From: Curtobacterium herbarum
GTDB lineage: Bacteria > Actinomycetota > Actinomycetes > Actinomycetales > Microbacteriaceae
Assembly (NCBI RefSeq): GCF_016907335.1
Contig: NZ_JAFBBT010000001.1
Span: 1,922,001-1,986,000, forward strand
Direction: 5' to 3'
Length of the DNA stretch: 64,000 bases
The notes below the pieces were generated by a model, which saw only the letters and a list, made by a program, of their open reading frames with translations, did no database searches and was not told the origin of the DNA. Shown here piece by piece: positions 59,309-64,000 of this stretch (position 1 is its first letter; every line of letters starts with the position of its first letter). Both the position numbers and the translations under genes were made by a program.

Positions 59309-59383
59309 CTGCATCGTAGAGGACGTCGGGCGGATCCGGCAGTGATCCGTGCAGACACTCAGCCGTCGTGCCAGGGTCGGAAC

Positions 59384-60352
59384 GTGTACACCGACATCAC
59401 CGGACCGGACCTCACCTCGTACCGCGGCAGCGTCGCCGAACCGGACGACTTCGACGACTTCTGGCGACGCACCCTCACCGCAGCCCGCGAGCACCCGATC
59501 GCCGTGCAGGCCGACCGGGTCGACACGGGCCTGACCACCGTCGACACCTACGACGTCTCGTTCGCCGGGTGGGACGGGCAGCGGATCGCCGCGTGGCTCA
59601 CCGTCCCGGCCGGCAGCGGTGCCGACGCCCCGCTCCCCGCCGTCGTCGAGTACATCGGGTACGGCGGCGGACGCGGCCTGCCCACCGAGCGGCTGCTCTG
59701 GGCCTCCGCCGGCGTCGCCCACCTGCTCATGGACACACGCGGGCAGGGCTCGGGCTGGGCGACCGGCGACACCCCCGACCCGGACGGCACCGGGCCCGCG
59801 ATCCCCGGGGTCATGACGCGCGGCATCGAGTCACCCGACACCTACTACTACCGACGGCTCACCACCGACGCCGTCCGTGCCGTGGACGCCGCACGCGACC
59901 TGGACCTGATCGACAGCGACCGGATCGCGGTCCTCGGCGGCAGCCAGGGCGGCGGGCTGGCGATCGCCGTCGCCGGGCTGGTCGAGGGGCTGGCCGGGGT
60001 CTTCCCACGCGTGCCGTTCCTCTGCGACCACCGGCACGCGACGCAGATCACCGACGCCTACCCGTACCACGAGCTCGTCGACTACCTGGCGACGCACCGC
60101 ACCGCGACGGACCGGGTCTTCGGCACGCTCGCCTACTTCGACGGGGTGCTGCACGCCGCCCGCGCGAGTGCGCCGGCGTGGTTCTCGGTGGCGCTGATGG
60201 ACCCGATCTGCCCCGCGTCGACGGTGTACGCCGCCTACAACGCGTGGGCGGGGCCGAAGGAGATCACCGTCTGGGAGTACAACGGCCACGAGGGCGGCGG
60301 TCCGCACGAGGACGCCGACACGCTCCCCCGCCTGCGCGCGCTGTTCGGCTGA
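59384..60352 (+). CDS. acetyl xylan esterase / cephalosporin C deacetylase family (CE7) hydrolase
   Basis: 322 aa alpha/beta hydrolase with the family N-terminus PDDFDDFWRRTLTAAREH, the oxyanion RGQG motif in MDTRGQGSGWATGD, the nucleophile in VLGGSQGGGLA, the catalytic Asp in ALMDPICPAS and the His in YNGHEGGGPHEDAD. CE7 enzymes deacetylate xylo-oligosaccharides and cephalosporins; for a plant-associated microbe a hemicellulose role is plausible. The start GTG at 59384 after AGGGTCGG is preferred; GTG at 59342 would add 14 residues. It is cytoplasmic (no signal peptide), as expected for CE7. Confidence 0.9.
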   Translation: MYTDITGPDLTSYRGSVAEPDDFDDFWRRTLTAAREHPIAVQADRVDTGLTTVDTYDVSFAGWDGQRIAAWLTVPAGSGADAPLPAVVEYIGYGGGRGLPTERLLWASAGVAHLLMDTRGQGSGWATGDTPDPDGTGPAIPGVMTRGIESPDTYYYRRLTTDAVRAVDAARDLDLIDSDRIAVLGGSQGGGLAIAVAGLVEGLAGVFPRVPFLCDHRHATQITDAYPYHELVDYLATHRTATDRVFGTLAYFDGVLHAARASAPAWFSVALMDPICPASTVYAAYNAWAGPKEITVWEYNGHEGGGPHEDADTLPRLRALFG

Positions 60353-60385
60353 CGCGGGCTGGTCGGCCGACGCGCGCGCCACGCG

Positions 60386-61870
60386 TCACCACGCGATGCG
60401 GTCGAACTCCGCCCGGAGCCGCACGGCCTGGGCCGGGTGCACCTGGGCGACCCAGCCGATCCGGCCGAGCAGGTGCGCCCGGAAGTCCGCATGGCCGCCG
60501 CGGTCCTGTGACACCGGGCCGTGCACCACGCAGTTGTGCAGGACGGCGTGCAGCCGGTCGACCTCGCGACGTCCGGGTGCGGTCCGCTCGTTGACGACCA
60601 CGCCGGTCACGGACTGGCGGACGCCAGCACGACGGACCCGCGTCTTCGGGGCGTTGAGCCGGTACCCCTGGTCGGTGACGATCCGCTCGACACCCCGCAG
60701 GAACGCGTCCGGCCGACGCGCCAGCTCGGCACCGCCGCTGAACGTCAGGTCGTCGGCGTACCGCGTGTAGGCCGCACCGACCGACGCCGCCCATCCCGCC
60801 AGCCGGGCGTCGAGGTGTCGCAGCACGGTGTTCGCCAGGGCCGGCGAGGTCGGGGCGCCCTGCGGCAGGTGGGAGTCGGCGAGCAACCGGCGCAGTGCAC
60901 CCCGCTCGTCCGCGTCGCCCCCGGGCGGCATCGCGGTGAGGACGTGCACCGGAACCCGGTGCGTGCAGAGGCCGGTGAGGACGTGCGCGAGCGGCTCGGC
61001 GAGCCCGGCGCTCCGGAACACCCCGTACACCGACGGCGCTCGCACGCTGGCGAAGAACGTGGTCAGGTCCGCCGACACCACGACCTGCTGACCGACGTGG
61101 ACCCGAGCGCCCGTCACGACGCTGCGGCCGGGGACGAACCCGTGCGCCGCGTCGTGCACCGGCAGCATCGCGAGCAGCTCGTCGAGCACGGTGCGCTGCG
61201 TCCGACGGAGCAGGTCCATCGGCTTCTCGAGCAGTCGCGGCGTCCGCCCGGGTCGGTGCACCCACTCGTGACGGTGGTGGTGCAACGGGCTGGCGGGTCC
61301 CGGTCGCCGGTTCCACCCGCGGGTGTCCGCGAGCCAGAGCAGCCGCCCGACGGTCACGTCGAGCTCCCGGGCGAGCTCGGGCAGCGTGTCGACGAGCAGG
61401 CGGCTCGACACGGTCGGCACCGCCTGCACCGCGACCGCACGGCGGAGCAGCACCCGGACCGGTCGGCGGTCGCGCCGCGCGTCGTGCAGGCGCACCAGCG
61501 GCGGGGACCCGGCCAGGGCCGCGGCCAGCTGGCGGGGCGCACCGACGGGAGGCCGTGGGTACGTCTCGAGAGCGGCCCGGACCGCGAGTCCCACGTACGC
61601 ACGTTCCAGACCGACGACGTCGTAGCCGGCGGCGGTCAGGTGGTCGACGTCCCACGCGTCCGCCGCGAGGAACGCGTCGGCCAGTGCGGTGGCGACGACG
61701 TCGAGGGGCGTGGGGTTCCCGGGGGACCTGTCGGTGCCTCCGTGAGGACGCGCGCGCGGAGCGCGCCGAGCCTCTCGGGGCGTGTGGTCCTGCTGGTCCT
61801 GCGTGCCCCGGGGTGACCCCGGAGAGGTCGACGCGTCACGCGCGCCGTCCGCCTCCCCCGGGAACTCCAC
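60386..61870 (-). CDS. retron-type RNA-directed DNA polymerase (reverse transcriptase), solitary
   Basis: 494 aa from the GTG at 61870. The RT domain covers about 200-490: motif A VVVSADLTTFFASV with Asp268, the retron NAxxH-equivalent GARVH, LPQGAPTSPALAN (motif B'), the active site YADD at 371-374 (YTRYADDLTFSG), and the VTG motif (SVTGVVVNERTAP). The N-terminal 190 residues are uncharacterised, rich in Arg/Leu helices. No maturase or integrase domain and no msr-msd-like RNA has room: only 64 bp separate it from the divergent gene and 33 bp from the next one. The start is uncertain; the frame is open to 61948. Likely a defence or unknown-function RT. Confidence 0.85.
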   Translation of the reverse strand: MEFPGEADGARDASTSPGSPRGTQDQQDHTPREARRAPRARPHGGTDRSPGNPTPLDVVATALADAFLAADAWDVDHLTAAGYDVVGLERAYVGLAVRAALETYPRPPVGAPRQLAAALAGSPPLVRLHDARRDRRPVRVLLRRAVAVQAVPTVSSRLLVDTLPELARELDVTVGRLLWLADTRGWNRRPGPASPLHHHRHEWVHRPGRTPRLLEKPMDLLRRTQRTVLDELLAMLPVHDAAHGFVPGRSVVTGARVHVGQQVVVSADLTTFFASVRAPSVYGVFRSAGLAEPLAHVLTGLCTHRVPVHVLTAMPPGGDADERGALRRLLADSHLPQGAPTSPALANTVLRHLDARLAGWAASVGAAYTRYADDLTFSGGAELARRPDAFLRGVERIVTDQGYRLNAPKTRVRRAGVRQSVTGVVVNERTAPGRREVDRLHAVLHNCVVHGPVSQDRGGHADFRAHLLGRIGWVAQVHPAQAVRLRAEFDRIAW

Positions 61871-61934
61871 GTGCCCACCATAGGAGGAAGCCGCTACCGT
61901 GACGAGCGACACCGCCGTCCCAGTGAGGAGCACC

Positions 61935-62447
61935 ATGCCCGACACCACCGGAGCCCGCTACCGCGACCTGCCGACCGACGAGAAGCTCGCCGTGCTGCTG
62001 GCCGAGGAGCGCGAACTCGACCACGACGCGTTCGACCTCGACGACGCCTGGGCGGTGGGCTCGTGGTTGCGCACCACTGCCCTCGAACGCGGGCTCGGCG
62101 TCGGCTTCACGGTGGCCTTCGGGGAGCAGCGGGTCTTCCACGCGGCGACGCCCGGGTCCGCCGCCGTCAACGACGCCTGGCTCGACCGGAAGTTCCGGGT
62201 CGTCCGGCACTTCGCGCACAGCACCCTGGCGGTGCGGACGCAGTACGAGCTCGGCGGGTCCTCGTTCGACGAGGCCGCGGCGCTCGACCCTCGGCAGTAC
62301 CAGGCGGCCGGCGGCGGGTTCCCGCTGTTCGTCCGCGGCGCCCTCGTCGGAGCGGTCGGCGTCAGCGGCCTCGAGATGCACGACGACCACGCCCTCGTGG
62401 TCGAGGCCCTGCGCGCACACCGCGCACGACGGGACGAGCGCGCGTGA
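61935..62447 (+). CDS. UPF0303 (HbpS/GlcG-like heme-degrading domain) protein
   Basis: 170 aa. The pattern ERELDHDAFDLDDAWAVGSWL, FHAATPGSAAVNDAWLDRKFRVVRHFAHS, and GGGFPLFVRGALVGAVGVSGLEMHDDHALVVEALR identifies the UPF0303 family, structurally related to HbpS/GlcG heme-binding domains. Function unknown. ATG at 61935 follows GAGGAG; the GTG at 61899 with AGGAGG upstream would add 12 residues. The stop overlaps the next start (GTGA), making the first gene of a three-gene operon with HIT and RidA. Confidence 0.85.
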   Translation: MPDTTGARYRDLPTDEKLAVLLAEERELDHDAFDLDDAWAVGSWLRTTALERGLGVGFTVAFGEQRVFHAATPGSAAVNDAWLDRKFRVVRHFAHSTLAVRTQYELGGSSFDEAAALDPRQYQAAGGGFPLFVRGALVGAVGVSGLEMHDDHALVVEALRAHRARRDERA

Positions 62448-62881
62448 CGGGGACGGACCCTGCGGACGACTGCGTCTTCTGCCACCTCATCGAGCACGAC
62501 GACCAGGGCACGGCCTGGGTCGAGCGAGAGCCCGACGCGGTGGCGTTCCGGCCGCTGCCCGAGTCGGAACTCGCCCCGGGTCACACGCTGGTGGTCCCGC
62601 GGGAGCACGCCACGGGCCTCCTGGACGTCGCACCGGACGCGCTGCGGGCGACGACCCTGCTCGCCCAGCGGGTCGGACGGGCGATGCGTGCCGCGCTCGG
62701 GGCGACCGGGGTCGTCGTGCTCAGCGCGACCGGGACCGACGCGGGGCAGAGCGTGCCGCACCTGCACCTCCACGTGGTGCCGTGCTGGTCCGACGACGGG
62801 GTGCTGCACTGGCCGGAGGCGCGGTCCGCCCACGTGGTCGAGGGGGACGCGACGGCGATGCTCGCGGAGATGTTCGAGTGA
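62444..62881 (+). CDS. HIT family hydrolase
   Basis: 145 aa histidine-triad protein: CVFCHLIEHDD near the N-terminus, the family helix EHATGLLDVAPDALRATTLLAQ, and the HxHxH triad in SVPHLHLHVVPCW. HIT enzymes hydrolyse nucleoside phosphoramidates or dinucleoside polyphosphates. GTG at 62444 overlaps the preceding TGA, and its own TGA overlaps the following GTG. Therefore translationally coupled with UPF0303 and RidA genes. Confidence 0.93.
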   Translation: MTGTDPADDCVFCHLIEHDDQGTAWVEREPDAVAFRPLPESELAPGHTLVVPREHATGLLDVAPDALRATTLLAQRVGRAMRAALGATGVVVLSATGTDAGQSVPHLHLHVVPCWSDDGVLHWPEARSAHVVEGDATAMLAEMFE

Positions 62882-63303
62882 CGGACGGCGGACGGCCCAG
62901 CGCGGTCGAGCTGATCCGGTCCAGCGTGCTCAGCCGGGCGGAGTACTCGCACGCCGCGACGGTGCCGGCTGACGCCCGTGTCGTCTTCCTCGCCGGATCG
63001 TGCCCGCTCGCCGCGGACGGCACGACCGTGGCACCGGGTGACCACGCCGCGCAGGCCGCGCAGTGCGTTGCGAACCTGCGGCAGGCCCTGGCCGACGCCG
63101 GCGCACGCATGACGGACGTCGTCAGCACCCGCGTCCTCGTCGCGTCGACGCAGCAGGCAGACCTGGTCACCGCATGGCGGGTCGTCCGCGATGCGTTCGG
63201 CGAGCACGACGTGCCGAGCACACTGCTCGGCGTCACGGTCCTCGGCTACGACGACCAGCTGGTCGAGGTGGAGGCGGTGGCCGCGGTCCTCGACGCACCC
63301 TGA
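62878..63303 (+). CDS. RidA (YjgF/YER057c/UK114) family protein
   Basis: 141 aa. RidA landmarks: VFLAGSCPLAADGT, QAAQCVANLRQALADAGARMTDVVSTRVLV, and PSTLLGVTVLGYDDQLVEVEAVA; the usual Arg before P/x in the catalytic loop is STRVLV. RidA deaminates reactive enamines/imines from PLP enzymes. It has a longer N-terminus (about 25 residues) than canonical RidA. GTG at 62878 overlaps the HIT stop. Confidence 0.88.
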   Translation: MTDGGRPSAVELIRSSVLSRAEYSHAATVPADARVVFLAGSCPLAADGTTVAPGDHAAQAAQCVANLRQALADAGARMTDVVSTRVLVASTQQADLVTAWRVVRDAFGEHDVPSTLLGVTVLGYDDQLVEVEAVAAVLDAP

Positions 63304-63398
63304 CCCGGCCTGCGAGACTGGTCGCACCGGTCGGTCCGCAGTCGCGTGGCCGACACCGGTGACGGCGCGGAGAGCGCCACGGGCGGAGGCGGGGGCCG

Positions 63399-64000
63399 AT
63401 GGGGACCGAGGGGTGGCGCGATCAGCGACGTGAACGGCGCGTGCGGAAGGGCAACGGGGAGCCGTTGCCGCCGCTGCGCTGGTGGCAGGTGGCGACCCGG
63501 TCGTTGTTCCAGATCCACCTGAGCGACCCCGGCACCACGATGGCGGCGAGCTACACGGTCGACGTGAACCACCTGGGCGACCGTGACGATGGCGCCGTCC
63601 GCGCCCGGCTGTACCGCGACGGCCGACTGCTCGCCCTCTCGTCGCTCCCGACGCGGTTCCCGGTGCCGGGCGGCCACATCGAGGTCGCCGTCGGGACCTT
63701 CGGGGTGCGCCGGTGCCACTTCGTCGCCGTCACGGGTGACGTGCGGCAACTGACGCCACTCCCCGACAGCGCCGAGGGCCGACGAGCCCGCCTGGCGGCC
63801 GAGCGCCCCGGACTGAGCCGGGCGATCGGCACCACCTCGACCCTGGTCGTCCTGGCGGGTGTGGGGCTCGCCGCACCGCAGCTGCTCGAGGGCATCACCG
63901 CCATCCCGCCGATCGGACAGGCCGTCGGGGCGTTCGAACTGGCGATCGAGATCCCGCTCGTGGTCAACATCGCGGCCGGCGTCGCGACGGTCGCGGGGAG
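63399..64000 (+). CDS. unknown membrane protein, 3' end outside window
   Basis: The ATG at 63399 follows GGAGG (about 11 nt) and opens a frame to the window end, about 200 codons visible. The N-terminal 140 residues are soluble: a basic start (RDQRRERRVRKGNG), then VATRSLFQIHLSDPGTTMAASYTVDVNHLGD, TRFPVPGGHIEVAVGTFGVRRCHFVAV. Two hydrophobic segments follow (TTSTLVVLAGVGLAAPQLL, IEIPLVVNIAAGVATVAG). I recognise no family. The gene is incomplete; codon use looks native. It is 95 bp downstream of ridA on the same strand. Confidence 0.65.
   Translation, partial: MGTEGWRDQRRERRVRKGNGEPLPPLRWWQVATRSLFQIHLSDPGTTMAASYTVDVNHLGDRDDGAVRARLYRDGRLLALSSLPTRFPVPGGHIEVAVGTFGVRRCHFVAVTGDVRQLTPLPDSAEGRRARLAAERPGLSRAIGTTSTLVVLAGVGLAAPQLLEGITAIPPIGQAVGAFELAIEIPLVVNIAAGVATVAG

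Noticed and set aside
58923..59345. Val/Leu-rich 140-aa plus-strand frame resembling a membrane protein, opposite the His-rich gene
   Set aside because: The hydrophobic look arises because His/Asp/Glu codons read antisense give Val/Leu/Met-type codons; no RBS, and the minus-strand gene has RBS plus operator.
60353..60385. Possible retron msr-msd RNA beside the reverse transcriptase
   Set aside because: Only 33 bp here and 64 bp on the other side; no inverted-repeat pair (a1/a2) of the expected kind seen.
61870..61948. Longer N-terminus of the reverse transcriptase (start at 61948)
   Set aside because: It would overlap the start and promoter of the divergent UPF0303 gene; GTG at 61870 avoids that, though the true start is unsure.

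Overview
The window is one contiguous, very GC-rich piece of an actinobacterial chromosome. Gene content points to the family Microbacteriaceae, and Curtobacterium or a close relative is my best guess. The reasons are the actinobacteria-restricted families (DUF3159, DUF3710, DUF3093, DUF4193, SepH, DUF4191, DUF7455, PAC2), the GlnR-type nitrogen operator, a polyphosphate glucokinase, a topoisomerase IV pair besides gyrase, many GTG starts and many apparently leaderless promoters. The genus is inference; the phylum is safe.

Layout. 0-3 kb: end of a thiolase gene plus a FadB-type multifunctional protein (fatty acid beta-oxidation). 3-8 kb: dxs (isoprenoids) and acnA (TCA cycle). 8-12.5 kb: a dut/DUF3710/DUF3159 cluster, DUF3093, DUF4193 and sepH. 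12.6-18.6 kb: an alkaline-phosphatase-superfamily enzyme and convergent parC and parE. 18.7-25 kb: DUF7455, then sigA-murT-gatD read as one unit, an MFS transporter and a PAC2 protein. 25-31.4 kb: leucyl aminopeptidase, the dihydrolipoamide dehydrogenase/E2 pair of a 2-oxoacid dehydrogenase, a kinase-like membrane protein and DUF4191. 31.7-43.5 kb: nitrogen assimilation (glnA with a GlnR box, glnE, glnA2) interrupted by a three-gene exopolysaccharide operon (processive GT2 synthase, GH26-like hydrolase, UDP-glucose dehydrogenase). 43.5-48.2 kb: map, ppgK, RNase P RNA, a coiled-coil protein with a degenerate zinc ribbon, Nif3. 48.2-54 kb: a hypothetical protein, an AraC regulator, an RsbW/RsbV-like pair and ppc. 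54.2-55.8 kb: an iron-regulated heme oxygenase/siderophore-interacting pair. 55.9-61.9 kb is the most accessory-looking part: a GIY-YIG protein, a zinc-ribbon/PD-(D/E)xK-like protein, a RES/ParS toxin-antitoxin pair with clear operator repeats, a histidine-rich peptide with a Zur-like palindrome, a CE7 esterase and a solitary retron-type reverse transcriptase. 61.9-64 kb: a UPF0303/HIT/RidA operon and a truncated unknown gene.

The most interesting signal is the murT-gatD pair at 19.1-21.1 kb. The GatD homologue keeps the family fold signatures, but the nucleophilic Cys is Gly95 and the catalytic His is Gln198, and MurT lacks the usual four-Cys zinc ribbon. Neither protein has a single cysteine. 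Microbacteriaceae make group B peptidoglycan, in which the D-Glu alpha-carboxyl that MurT/GatD normally amidates is instead the cross-link anchor. A glutaminase-dead MurT/GatD could therefore be a ligase that attaches the bridge amino acid. This is a hypothesis.

Intergenic DNA is unusually structured. There are recurring GGGAGGC-core hairpins with perfect stems of 19-30 bp, a second family of 70-80 nt hairpins starting with a GC(A/G)AAAC motif, paired 68-bp cruciform repeats, and several short tandem duplications.
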